DNA of 41,024 bases from Paracidovorax wautersii (GTDB lineage: Bacteria; Pseudomonadota; Gammaproteobacteria; Burkholderiales; Burkholderiaceae_C), in NCBI GenBank assembly GCA_009912175.1, contig WNDQ01000036.1, forward strand, positions 1 through 41,024. Reading direction: 5' to 3'. A model generated the notes under the pieces. It was not told the DNA's origin. It saw only the letters and a program-made list of their open reading frames with translations, and did no database searches. A program made the position numbers and the translations under genes. Below, one piece after another: positions 26,871 to 35,214 of the stretch; the stretch's first letter is position 1; each line of letters opens with the position of its first letter.

Positions 26871-27611
26871 ATGCCATCCCGAAAGCGCAACACCGACCGC
26901 CCCACTGGGGCGGTTTCGATCTTCGAAGCCGTGGAAAGCCCCACGGCGGCACTCTCCAAACGTGACGCGATCGTGGCTGCAGCCACGCGTGCCTTCCTGC
27001 GCCACGGCTACGAAAGCGCCAGCATGGACCTCGTGGCGCAAGAGGCGGACGTTGCCCGGCGCACGCTCTACAACCAGTTTCCCGCTGGCAAGGAGGCGCT
27101 GTTTCGCGCCGTGGTCGAACGGGTCTGGAGCGCCTTTCCCGTCCTGGACATCGTGGCCGAGACCGAGTCGCAAGCCGACCCTGAAATCGGGCTGCGGCGC
27201 ATTGCCACGGCCGTCGCCGCCTTCTGGGAGCCGCCGCTGGCCATCGACTTCCTGCGCATGGTGATCGCCGAAGGCCCGCGTTTCCCCGATCTCACCGACA
27301 GCTTCTTCAAGCATGGCAAGACCCCCGCGATGAGCGCCGTGCGCGCCTACCTTGAAAAGCAGGCGGCGCTGGGCACGCTGGCCATCAAGGACAGCGAACG
27401 CGCCACGCGTCAGTTCCTCGGCCTGATCGACGAGCCGCTGCTGTGGATCCGCGTGCTGGGCCGCGAGGAAAAATTCACGCGCACGCAGCGCCAGGCCGTG
27501 ATCGACGAAGCCATGGCCATCTTTCTCGGCCACTACCGGGCCAAGACTTCTGCCCCTATCGCAACCGCAACCCCAAGCAGGACGAGGGCCAAGGCCGGCA
27601 AGGCGGCCTGA
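26871..27611 (+). CDS. TetR/AcrR-family regulator
   Basis: A 246-residue TetR-type repressor. The DNA-binding domain (about residues 28-75) reads RDAIVAAATRAFLRHGYESA, then VARRTLYNQFPAGKEALF. A C-terminal ligand domain of the AcrR-C type (about 95-210) follows, with a short Ala/Lys/Arg tail. A 28-residue N-terminal extension precedes the helix-turn-helix. The start at 26871 has an AGAGGAAA site and lies just after operator 2. It probably represses the divergent MFS exporter and itself. The ABM protein gene follows after 39 bases. Confidence 0.9.
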   Translation: MPSRKRNTDRPTGAVSIFEAVESPTAALSKRDAIVAAATRAFLRHGYESASMDLVAQEADVARRTLYNQFPAGKEALFRAVVERVWSAFPVLDIVAETESQADPEIGLRRIATAVAAFWEPPLAIDFLRMVIAEGPRFPDLTDSFFKHGKTPAMSAVRAYLEKQAALGTLAIKDSERATRQFLGLIDEPLLWIRVLGREEKFTRTQRQAVIDEAMAIFLGHYRAKTSAPIATATPSRTRAKAGKAA

Positions 27612-27650
27612 CCGCCGGCCCGCCCTCGCCCACCCCACGAGCCAAGAACC

Positions 27651-27941
27651 ATGCACCCCATCACCATCATCGCGTTCCCGACAGCCCCCGCCGGCCACGA
27701 AAACGAACTGGCCGCACGGCTGGACACCCTGGCGTCAGCGACCCGCGCGGAACCGGGCTGTCTGTCGTTCACCGTCCACCAGCATCCCCAAACCCCCAGC
27801 CGGTTCGCGGTCTATGAAAAATTCCGCGACCAGGCCGCCTTCGACGTCCACCTGCAATACGAACATGCCCAGGTCTTTGTCGAATGGCTTCAGGCCAGCG
27901 GATCGACGCTGCAGTTCGAACGGTGGGACGAGCGGCGCTGA
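27651..27941 (+). CDS. antibiotic biosynthesis monooxygenase (ABM) domain protein
   Basis: A 96-residue single ABM (dimeric alpha/beta barrel) protein. The pattern IIAFPTAPAGHENELAARLD, TRAEPGCLSFTVHQHP and RFAVYEKFRDQAAFDVHLQ is typical of YgiN/ABM-like proteins that oxidise quinol-type compounds or act as small stress proteins. It follows tetR by 39 bases on the same strand and is probably co-transcribed, so it may be induced together with the exporter. Start and length agree with the family (about 95-105). Confidence 0.88.
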   Translation: MHPITIIAFPTAPAGHENELAARLDTLASATRAEPGCLSFTVHQHPQTPSRFAVYEKFRDQAAFDVHLQYEHAQVFVEWLQASGSTLQFERWDERR

Positions 27942-27994
27942 GGTTCCGATCCCAGGAGAACCAGCCCAGGCCGCGCGGTCATCGCGCGCGGCAA

Positions 27995-28627
27995 CTACCT
28001 TGCGTCGGTGCGCTGCTCGACGGGTTGATAAATGGCCAGAAAGGCCTGAACGGCACGCTGCGTCGATTCGTGAATCCGCCGGCGGGTCGGCCGGGCGGGG
28101 GCTCCGTAAAAAAGCGCATCAAGCCACTCCGCCTCCAGCAGCGCGCGCAGTTGCAGGCCCGCCAGTTCCGGGTCCGGAATCCGAAGCTGACCTTGCGCAT
28201 GAACCTGCGCAAGATAGCGGGTGCAGACTTTCTTGACCGGCTCCGGCCCGGCCTTGTAGCAGCGCAGGCCCAGATCGGTTGCGCCATGGGTCGCCGCGGC
28301 CGTCACCAGGCCGCGCAGCGACCGTACCCTGGGGCTGGCGATCAGCGAAATGAAACGCTCGCCAAAACCCAGCAGCACGGCCTCGACCGGCGCCACGGGA
28401 TCCTGCAGCAGGCCCGCAAGCGCGATGAACTCCCGGTCGACCGCCGCCACGATCGATTCGTAGAACAGCTGCTCCTTGGACTCGAAATAGCCATACAACG
28501 TGACCTTCGAACACTGGGCGCGCGCGGCGATGTCCTCCATGGACGTGCGCTCGAAACCGCCAGCCTGGAACGCCACGGCGGCGGCATCCAGCATGGCCTG
28601 GCGGCGCGTTTCACTTTTCGACTTCAC
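27995..28627 (-). CDS. TetR-family regulator
   Basis: A 210-residue TetR-type regulator. The DNA-binding domain lies at about residues 8-55 (RQAMLDAAAVAFQAGGFERT, CSKVTLYGYFESKEQLF). The C-terminal region resembles the AefR-like group (FGERFISLIASPRVRSLRGL). It is divergent from the orphan sdhC-like gene with a 97-base gap that holds a small inverted repeat, TGAAC (28684-28688) and GTTCA (28695-28699), a possible operator. The target is unproven; the neighbouring sdhC-like gene is the obvious candidate. Confidence 0.88.
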   Translation of the reverse strand: MKSKSETRRQAMLDAAAVAFQAGGFERTSMEDIAARAQCSKVTLYGYFESKEQLFYESIVAAVDREFIALAGLLQDPVAPVEAVLLGFGERFISLIASPRVRSLRGLVTAAATHGATDLGLRCYKAGPEPVKKVCTRYLAQVHAQGQLRIPDPELAGLQLRALLEAEWLDALFYGAPARPTRRRIHESTQRAVQAFLAIYQPVEQRTDAR

Positions 28628-28724
28628 GGCTCTTCCTTTACTTGCCAGTTCAGTTTAAGCGAGCCTGGACTACAATCCGAAATTGAACCCGTGAGTTCAC
28701 CTTCAACCCACCTCCGGACCCACC

Positions 28725-29162
28725 ATGAAGCCCAGCCAGCCACCCCGCCGCGAACACCGCAACATCGCGCTCACGGAACTGCTGCCCTACATGGCACGCT
28801 TTCCGGCGCCAGCCTGGGTTTCGCTGCTGCACCGCGTCAGCGGCATTCTGCTGTTCCTGCTGCTGCCCGCAGTGCTCTGGGCTTTCGACGCCTCGCTCTT
28901 TTCTGAAACCACGTTCTCGACGGTCAAGAACGTCTTCGAACACGGGATCGGGTGGATTCCCGGATGGCTGCTCAAGCTGGCCATCGTCGCCCTGCTGTGG
29001 GCCTTCCTGCATCACCTCATCGCCGGGCTGCGTTTCCTGGCGCTGGACGTCAGCCACCACCTGACCGAGAAGCGCAAGTCGGCCCGCTCCGCCCGCTGGG
29101 TCCTGATCCTGAGCTTCGCGCTCACCCTGGTCTTTGGCGCCAAGATCTTTGGTTTGTACTGA
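28725..29162 (+). CDS. orphan succinate dehydrogenase cytochrome b556 (SdhC-like) subunit
   Basis: A 145-residue membrane anchor of the SdhC type with three hydrophobic helices (about 31-55, 78-106, 123-143). WVSLLHRVSG (Ser33, His36, Arg37) matches the quinone-site region of SdhC. LLWAFLHHLIAGLRFLALDV (His96/His97) matches the heme-ligand H-x3-G-x-R motif. The layout and the GAKIFGLY end are very like Comamonadaceae SdhC. No sdhD, sdhA or sdhB follows; a repeat element and a lacI gene come next. It is therefore an isolated paralogue, possibly an alternative anchor assembling with SdhDAB encoded elsewhere (inference). Confidence 0.82.
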   Translation: MKPSQPPRREHRNIALTELLPYMARFPAPAWVSLLHRVSGILLFLLLPAVLWAFDASLFSETTFSTVKNVFEHGIGWIPGWLLKLAIVALLWAFLHHLIAGLRFLALDVSHHLTEKRKSARSARWVLILSFALTLVFGAKIFGLY

Positions 29163-29185
29163 GGCGTTTCCAGCAATCCGTTCTA

Positions 29186-29455
29186 AGAACCTGTTCACGA
29201 TCTTTTCATGGGGTGCGCATGGCTTCAAAACGCGTGCGATCAAGGCGCAGGCCGCAGGCGATGCCGGTGGCCTCGTCAAGGCGTGCAACGCGGAGCGCAC
29301 GCGTTTTGGAGCCGTGCCCTACGGGTTGCCCCACCAAGGCAGCGTCTGCGGCGTTGCAAATCCTCGCCGGGCCACCAGCCCGCCTGCGGTTTGCGCCTTG
29401 CATCCGCTGCCTTGGCGGGGCAACGCACCCCATGAAAAGATCGTGAACAGGTTCT
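29186..29455. mobile_element. 270-bp palindromic, non-coding (MITE-like) element
   Basis: The ends are perfect 32-bp inverted repeats (29186-29217 and 29424-29455). Inside are three further inverted repeats: 29217-29238 with 29296-29317 (20 of 22 positions pair), 29325-29344 with 29405-29424 (19 of 20), and 29241-29259 with 29382-29400 (17 of 19). The first two can form two side arms of a cruciform. The third crosses both and would be an alternative fold. No supported protein is encoded. An 8-base GTTCTAAG occurs at both junctions (29180-29187 and 29451-29458), partly shared with the repeat ends, so a target duplication is uncertain. It lies between sdhC-like and lacI, and its right end supplies the lacI stop codon. 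Confidence 0.85.
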
Positions 29456-30524
29456 AAGCACTGGACCGGCGCACGACCTCGAAGCCGATGTCGATCGTGA
29501 TCGGGCCGGCCTGCTTGCCGTCCAGCCGCTCCATCAGCAGGCGGGCCGCGATTTCGCCCATGCGGCGCCGGTGCACGCGAATGGTGGTCAGCCGGGGCGA
29601 CGCGGCGGCGGCGATGGGCATGTCGCCCAGGCCCATGACCGCCATCTGCCGGGGCACCTTCAGGCCGCGCTCGCGGCATTCGAACAGCACGCCCGCGGCC
29701 AGCAGGTCGTTGTTGCAGAACACGGCGTCCAGGCCGGGGGCCTCTTCGAGCAGCCTGGTGAACAGCGGTGCCGCGGCCTAGATGCCCGCTGGCGCTGGCG
29801 CCAGTTCGGCCACGACGCGGCCGCCCTGTGCCCCGACGGCGGATCGCAAGCCCCGCAGCCGCGCCCGCGTGCGCGCCTCGTCGCCGCCAATGAAGCCCAC
29901 CGTTCGATGGCCACGTTCGGTCAGATACGCGCCCGCCGCACGGCCCAGCGCCAGGTTGGAGAAGCCGACCTGCATGTCGATCGGATCGGCCAGCAGGTCC
30001 CAGGTCTGAACCACGGGAACGCCCGCGCGCCGCAGCCGCTGCGCGAGCGAGCCCCCCGGCGACGTCTGCCCCGCGCGGCGATGAACCGGCGCCCCTGCCG
30101 TTCCCATCAGCACAACGCCGTCGACGCGGCGGCCGAGGAAGGCTTCGAGCACATGCCGCTCGTCGTCTGGCTGGTAATTGGTCTGGGCCAGCAGCAGCTG
30201 GTAGCCGCCCGCGTTGAGCGCCTGTGACAGCGCTTCAATGGTTTCGGCAAACACCAGGTTGGAGATGGTGGGCACCATGGCCGCGATGATGCGGGAGCGG
30301 TTCGAGGCCAGGCTGCCAGCCATCAGGTTGGGCACGTAACCCAGCGCTTCGACCGCCTGGCGCACGGCGGCCAGCGTCTTGGGGGCGACCTTGTCGGGCT
30401 GGTTGATCGCGCGCGAGACCGTCACCAGCGACACGCCCGCGGCCTGGGCAACGTCGGCCATGCGTGCGCTGCCGGGCGGTGTGTCGGGCTCAAAGGGGTC
30501 GCGCAGCACGGTCTTCCATCGCAA
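29454..30524 (-). pseudogene. LacI/GntR-type repressor, interrupted by an in-frame stop
   Basis: One frame of 357 codons encodes a LacI-family repressor but contains TAG at 29778-29780 (codon 249). The frame continues directly (AAAPLFTRLLEEAPGLDAVF). The helix-turn-helix is at about residues 22-50 (ARMADVAQAAGVSLVTVSRA) and the hinge at about 60-75. The sugar-binding domain continues past the stop with the family's FCNNDLLAAGVLFECRERG and IRVHRRRMGEIAARLLMERL. The closest style is gluconate/sugar-acid repressors (GntR of the LacI family). The ancestral codon is unknown (Glu, Gln, Ser, Trp and Leu codons are one change away). The terminal stop lies in the repeat element end. An operator is visible at 30695-30716 in front of the divergent Bug gene. 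Confidence 0.85.
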
Positions 30525-30694
30525 GCAAGTGGGATCTGGATCATAGCGGTCCCGTTCCGGGCCACGGGCCCGAACGGCCGGGTGCCGGCGGCCCGCGCCT
30601 GATCCTGCGTTTTTGTCCCACCGTGCGGGACAACAGCTCCTTCCGATGCGCGACGGGCGACGATGCCGGCTTGTCTGCGGCCTGCCGCAGAATC

Positions 30695-30716
30695 ATGATG
30701 AAAGCGCTTCCATCAT
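30695..30716. promoter_or_regulatory. LacI-family operator
   Basis: ATGATG (30695-30700), an AAAGCGCTTC core and CATCAT (30711-30716) form a 22-base palindrome with a single mismatched pair. The AAGCGCTT centre is the hallmark of LacI-family sites. It lies 50 bases before the Bug receptor start and 170 bases from lacI, so it probably controls the sugar-acid operon. Confidence 0.75.
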
Positions 30717-30765
30717 CACAACACCGCGAGCCCCGTGTTCCGCTCGCCCGTCTGGAGACAAAAGC

Positions 30766-31761
30766 ATGTTCACCCTCACTCGCCGCGTGGCCTGCGCCGG
30801 GATCAGCCTGGGCTGCGCCATGGCCGCGCTGGCCGCAAGCCCGGCCGCCCTGGCCCAATCGGACACCTACCCCAACCGCCCGGTGCGGCTCATCGTGCCG
30901 TTTCCGCCCGGTGGCACCAGCGACCTCATGGGCCGTCTCATCGCCGAGGCCCTGGGCAAGCAGCTCAACCAGCCCTTCGTGGTCGACAACAAGGCCGGAG
31001 CCGGCGGCAGCATCGGCGCGGCGGAGGCGGCCCGCGCCACGCCCGACGGCTACACGCTGCTGCTGTCGGGCATCGGCAGCAATGCGATCGCGCACGGCTA
31101 CACGCCCAAGCCCAGCTACGACTCCAAGAAAGACTTCATCCACATCTCGCAGCTGGCCGCTGGCGCCAACGTGCTGGTGGTCAACCCCGCGTTCCCTGCC
31201 CGCACCTTCCAGGAGTTCATCGCCTACGCCAAGGCCCACCCGGGCCAGTTCAGTTACGGCCAGGTCAATGCCTCCTCGGGCCACCTCTCCAGCGAATACC
31301 TCAAGCAGGCCGCGCACATCGACATCGTCGGCATTCCCTACCGGGGCGGCGCGCCCGCCGTCAACGACGTTCTGGCCAACCAGATTCCGGGCATGTTCAC
31401 CAACCACGACGCGGTCTACCCGCACGTCAAGGCCGGCAAGCTGCGGGCACTGGTCATCACCAGCCCGCAGCGCAACCCGCTCTACCCCGATGTGCCCACG
31501 GTGGCCGAGTCCGGCTACCCGGGGTTCTCGGCGGTGTCCTGGACCGGCCTGTCGGCGCCCGCGGGCACGCCGCGCCCCATCATCGACAAGCTCGAAGCCG
31601 CGATGCGCCAGGCCTTCGCGAAGCCCGAGGCCCGCGCCCGGCTCGAAGCCATGGGCTTCGTGGTCGTGGCATCGACCTCGCAGGAATACACCCAGTTCGT
31701 CCACCAGGAAATCGACCACTGGCTGCAAGTCATCCAGGCCGCGGGCATCAAGTTCGAATAG
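30766..31761 (+). CDS. Bug/TctC-family periplasmic receptor of the sugar-acid island
   Basis: A 331-residue complete Bug receptor. The signal peptide ends SPAALAQ. Family motifs follow: YPNRPVRLIVPFPPGGTSDL, VVDNKAGAGGSIGAAEAARA, GIPYRGGAPAVNDVLANQ and HVKAGKLRALVITS. The ATG at 30766 has a GGAG site 8 bases upstream. It is the first gene after the LacI operator and 48 bases upstream of the talarate/galactarate dehydratase gene, so the ligand is probably a hexarate or hexuronate (inference). It contains the middle segment that the receptor at 18125 lacks. Confidence 0.93.
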   Translation: MFTLTRRVACAGISLGCAMAALAASPAALAQSDTYPNRPVRLIVPFPPGGTSDLMGRLIAEALGKQLNQPFVVDNKAGAGGSIGAAEAARATPDGYTLLLSGIGSNAIAHGYTPKPSYDSKKDFIHISQLAAGANVLVVNPAFPARTFQEFIAYAKAHPGQFSYGQVNASSGHLSSEYLKQAAHIDIVGIPYRGGAPAVNDVLANQIPGMFTNHDAVYPHVKAGKLRALVITSPQRNPLYPDVPTVAESGYPGFSAVSWTGLSAPAGTPRPIIDKLEAAMRQAFAKPEARARLEAMGFVVVASTSQEYTQFVHQEIDHWLQVIQAAGIKFE

Positions 31762-31809
31762 GCCCGCCCCTCGTCACTGCTTTTCATCTCGCTCTCAAAG
31801 GACTCCCTC

Positions 31810-33003
31810 ATGGCTGTTGAATCCAACATCGTCTCCTACGCCAAGGTCGCCGCCCACGCCCGCACCGCGGCCGATACCGGCGACCGCATCGACTGGGTGA
31901 AGGTCTCGCTCATCTACCTGCCGCTGGCCACGCCGGTCTCGGACGCCAAGGTGCTGACGGGCCGCCAGAAGCCCCTGACCGAGATTGCTTTCATCTTCGC
32001 CGAGATCCGCACCCGCGACGGCCACGAAGGCATCGGCTTTGGCTACTCCAAACGCGCGGGCGGCCCCGGCATGTACGCGCGCGCCAAGGAGATCGCGCCC
32101 AACCTGCTGGGCGAAGACCCCAGTGACATCTCGCGCCTGTTCACCAAGCTGCTGTGGGCCGGCGCTTCGATGGGGCGCAGCGGCCTGACGACGCAGGCCA
32201 TCGCGCCCTTCGACATCGCGCTGTGGGATCTGAAGGCCAAGCGTGCCGGCCTGCCGCTGGCCAAGCTGCTGGGCGCGCACCGCGATTCGGTGCAGTGCTA
32301 CAACACCTCGGGCGGCTACCTGCACACGCCGCTGGAGCAGGTGCTCAGGAACGTGCAGATCTCGCGCGAGAGCGGCATCGGCGGCATCAAGCTCAAGGTC
32401 GGCCAGCCCGACCTGGCCATCGACATCCAGCGCGTGGGCGAAGTGCGCAAACTGCTGGGCGACGATTTCCCCCTGATGGTCGATGCCAACCAGCAGTGGG
32501 ACCGCCAGAAGGCCACACGCGCCTGCCGCGCCTTCGAGGATTTCGACCTGACCTGGATCGAAGAGCCCCTGGACGCCTACGATTTCGAGGGCCACGCGCA
32601 ACTGGCCTCGCGTTTCGACACCGCGATCGCCACCGGCGAGATGCTCACCAGCGCGGGCGAGCACGCGCAGCTCATCCTGGCCGAGGGCAGCGACTTCATC
32701 CAGCCCGACGCGCCACGCGTCGGCGGCATCACGTCCTTCCTGGAGATCATGGCCCTGGGCGCCTTCAAGGGCCGCAAGCTCGCGCCGCACTTCGCCATGG
32801 AGATCCACCTCCACCTGGCCGCCGCCTACCCGATCGAGCCCTGGCTGGAGCACTTCGAATGGCTGGGCCCGATGTTCAACGAGCAGATGCACCTCCAGAA
32901 CGGCCGCATGCACGTGTCCGACCGTCCGGGCCTGGGCTTCTCGCTGTCCGGGCAGGCGATCCGCTGGCGCGCCGAGTTCGAGACCTTCGGCAAGCAGCCC
33001 TGA
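31810..33003 (+). CDS. L-talarate/galactarate dehydratase
   Basis: A 397-residue mandelate-racemase-subgroup enolase-superfamily enzyme. It dehydrates galactarate (and L-talarate) to 5-keto-4-deoxy-glucarate. It matches, nearly block for block, the Salmonella TalrD/GalrD enzyme as I remember it (ATPVSDAKVLTGRQKPLTE, AKLLGAHRDSVQCYNTSGG, HFAMEIHLHL). Active-site residues are in place: Lys194-x-Lys196 in GGIKLKVGQP, metal ligands Asp225, Glu251 and Glu277, and the His327-Asp300 dyad, each one number below the Salmonella residues. It is intact and part of the Bug-dehydratase-MFS operon. It is the strongest evidence for the island's substrate class. Confidence 0.95.
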   Translation: MAVESNIVSYAKVAAHARTAADTGDRIDWVKVSLIYLPLATPVSDAKVLTGRQKPLTEIAFIFAEIRTRDGHEGIGFGYSKRAGGPGMYARAKEIAPNLLGEDPSDISRLFTKLLWAGASMGRSGLTTQAIAPFDIALWDLKAKRAGLPLAKLLGAHRDSVQCYNTSGGYLHTPLEQVLRNVQISRESGIGGIKLKVGQPDLAIDIQRVGEVRKLLGDDFPLMVDANQQWDRQKATRACRAFEDFDLTWIEEPLDAYDFEGHAQLASRFDTAIATGEMLTSAGEHAQLILAEGSDFIQPDAPRVGGITSFLEIMALGAFKGRKLAPHFAMEIHLHLAAAYPIEPWLEHFEWLGPMFNEQMHLQNGRMHVSDRPGLGFSLSGQAIRWRAEFETFGKQP

Positions 33004-33088
33004 GCCGCCACCGCACGGGCCCGCGCCGCCCGGCCCGGCATCGATGAACGAACAACATGGCCGCCGCCACCGGCGGCCCGGAGACAAC

Positions 33089-34381
33089 ATGAGCCGACCT
33101 GCCACCTCACGCTATCGGGGCATCATCCTGATCCTGCTTTTCCTGGCGATGATCATCAACTACGTGGACCGCGCCGCGCTGTCCATCGCGATGCCCTTCA
33201 TCACCCAGGAATACCACCTCACGCCCTCGGAGAAGGGCTTGATCTTCAGCAGCTTCTTCTTCGGCTACGCGCTGTTCTGCTTTGTCGGCGGCTACCTGGC
33301 CGACCGCTTCGGGCCCAAGAACGTCATGTCGTGCGCCATGGGCTTCTGGTCCGTGCTGTGCGGGCTGACTGCCACAGCCTTCAACTTCTGGTCGCTGCTG
33401 GTCGTGCGTGCGCTGTTCGGCGTCGGCGAGGGACCGGTCTCCACCACCGCCAACAAGACCGTCAACAACTGGTTTCCGATCAAGGAGCGGGCCCGCGCCA
33501 TCGGCATCAACCAGGCCGGCGGCCCGCTGGGCGGCGCGCTGGGCGGCCCCATCGTGGGCTTTCTTGCGCTCTGGCTGGGCTGGCGCGTCGCCTTCGTGGT
33601 GATCGCCGCGCTCGGCCTTCTGTGGCTGGCCTTCTGGCTGCGGCTGGCCACCTCGACGCCCGCCACGCACCCACGCGTCAGCGTGCAGGAGCTGGACCTC
33701 ATCCACGAAGGACGCGACGCGCCGGCCGAGGCCGCGGCCGCATCCGTCCACACGCCGCTGCGCCAGGTCATCTTCCAGCGCTCGGTCCTGGTCATGGGCC
33801 TTTCGCTGTTTTGCTACAACTACGTGCTGTATTTCTTCATGACGTGGTTCCCCAGCTACCTGATCGATGCGCGCGGCATCGACCTCAAGTCCATGAGCCT
33901 GGTCACGGCGCTGCCGTGGATGGTCGGCGCGCTGGGTTTCATGGCCGGCGGCTGGCTGATCGATGCAATCTACAAGGCCACGGGGCGCCAGTTGTTCTCG
34001 CGCAAGATCGTGCTGGTAAGCTGCCTGCTGGTGGCGGCCGTGTGCATCGCCCTGACGGGGCAGATGCGGAGCGTGACCATGGTGATCATCGTCATGACCG
34101 TGGCCATCGGCTTTCTGATGCTCACGGCCCCGGCCTACTGGTCGCTGATCCAGGACAGCGTCCCCAGCCACCACGTGGGAACGGCCGGCGGCTTCATGCA
34201 CGGACTGGCCAACCTCTCGGGCATCGTCGCGCCCACGGTCACCGGCTTCATCATCCAGTCCTCGGGCACCTACACCAGCGGCTTCCTGCTGGCAGGCCTT
34301 CTGGGCGCAGCCGGCGCGCTCGTCGTGGCCCTGGGCATCACGGCCCGCCGCGCGCCGCTTGCGAATCTGGCCTCCATCTGA
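33089..34381 (+). CDS. ACS-family MFS transporter (probable hexarate/hexuronate uptake)
   Basis: A 430-residue, 12-helix importer of the anion:cation symporter family, which includes GudP, GarP and ExuT. The start at 33089 (MSRPATSRYR) is fixed by a GGAG site 5 bases upstream. The frame extends upstream to 33044 without one. IINYVDRAALSIAMPFI in helix 1 and GYLADRFGPKNVM plus RALFGVGEGPVSTTANKTVN later are classical ACS motifs. It lies 85 bases downstream of the dehydratase gene. With the Bug receptor this gives the island two uptake routes. Confidence 0.92.
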   Translation: MSRPATSRYRGIILILLFLAMIINYVDRAALSIAMPFITQEYHLTPSEKGLIFSSFFFGYALFCFVGGYLADRFGPKNVMSCAMGFWSVLCGLTATAFNFWSLLVVRALFGVGEGPVSTTANKTVNNWFPIKERARAIGINQAGGPLGGALGGPIVGFLALWLGWRVAFVVIAALGLLWLAFWLRLATSTPATHPRVSVQELDLIHEGRDAPAEAAAASVHTPLRQVIFQRSVLVMGLSLFCYNYVLYFFMTWFPSYLIDARGIDLKSMSLVTALPWMVGALGFMAGGWLIDAIYKATGRQLFSRKIVLVSCLLVAAVCIALTGQMRSVTMVIIVMTVAIGFLMLTAPAYWSLIQDSVPSHHVGTAGGFMHGLANLSGIVAPTVTGFIIQSSGTYTSGFLLAGLLGAAGALVVALGITARRAPLANLASI

Positions 34382-34401
34382 CGCTTTCAGCCTCTTTTCT
34401 C

Positions 34402-35214
34402 ATGACCCCAACCCTGTTGATCACCGGAGCGGCCGGCTCGGTCGGCTCCGCCCTGCGCCCCTTGCTGCGCCGTCACTACACACTGCGGCTGCTGGACCGC
34501 CACCCCATTGCCGAGACGGTTGAAAACGAGCACGCCATCGCCTGCGACCTGACGGACCGCAACGCCGTGCTGGCCGCCGTCGCGGGGGCCGATGCCATCG
34601 TGCATCTGGCCTGCGCCCACGGCCCCGCGATCCGCTATGACGAGACAGTCGAGCCCAACTACCACGCCACGCTGTACCTGCTCGAAGCCGCCCAGCGGCA
34701 CGCTGTCTCGCGCTTCGTGTTCGCCAGCAGCCACCACGTGCTGGGCCAGTACCGTGGCGACGAGGTCGAACGCTTCGACGATTTGCCCGCGGCGCCCGAC
34801 AGCTACTAAGGCCTGAGCAAGGTCTTCGGCGAAGCCGCCTGCGCGGCCTACGCCCGGCGCGGCGGACCGCGCTCGCTGGTGATCCGCATCGGCAACGCCG
34901 ATGCCCAGGTGGCCGACGCCCGGCGCCTGCGCATGTGGGTCAGCGCCCGGGACCTGGCGCAGCTGGTGCGCATCGGGCTGACGCACCCGGACGTGCGGCA
35001 CGACGTGGTCTACGGCGTCTCCGACAGTCCCCATCCGATGTTCTCCAACCACCGCGCGCGGGCGCTGGGCTACCGGCCGCAGGACAATGCCGCCGACCAT
35101 CTGGCGCCGGGCTACCTCGACCATGCCGCCATGGATCAGCCCGGCAGCGGCCGCGACTTCGTCGGCGGCGCCTACGCCGGCCATGCCCTGACTTCGCTGT
35201 TCGACCCCGTATGA
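34402..35214 (+). pseudogene. udh: uronate dehydrogenase, interrupted at the catalytic Tyr codon
   Basis: One frame of 271 codons encodes a short-chain NAD-dependent dehydrogenase that oxidises galacturonate or glucuronate to the aldarolactone. The nucleotide motif TGAAGSVGS is at residues 8-16, and the Udh-type FASSHHVLGQYRGDEVERFD lies before the active site. The family reads PDSYYGLSK; here the second Tyr codon, residue 136, is TAA (34807-34809), with Lys140 intact after it. The frame continues normally (GEAACAAYARRGG, RIGNADAQ) to 35214 and overlaps the next ATG (ATGA). Tyr136 is the catalytic base in the Agrobacterium enzyme (family knowledge). The expected codon is TAC or TAT. As written, the gene cannot give an active enzyme. 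Confidence 0.88.

Noticed and set aside
29185-29456. Protein-coding frames inside the palindromic element
   Set aside because: Short frames exist on both strands but arise from the GC-rich inverted repeats, with no ribosome binding sites or family motifs.
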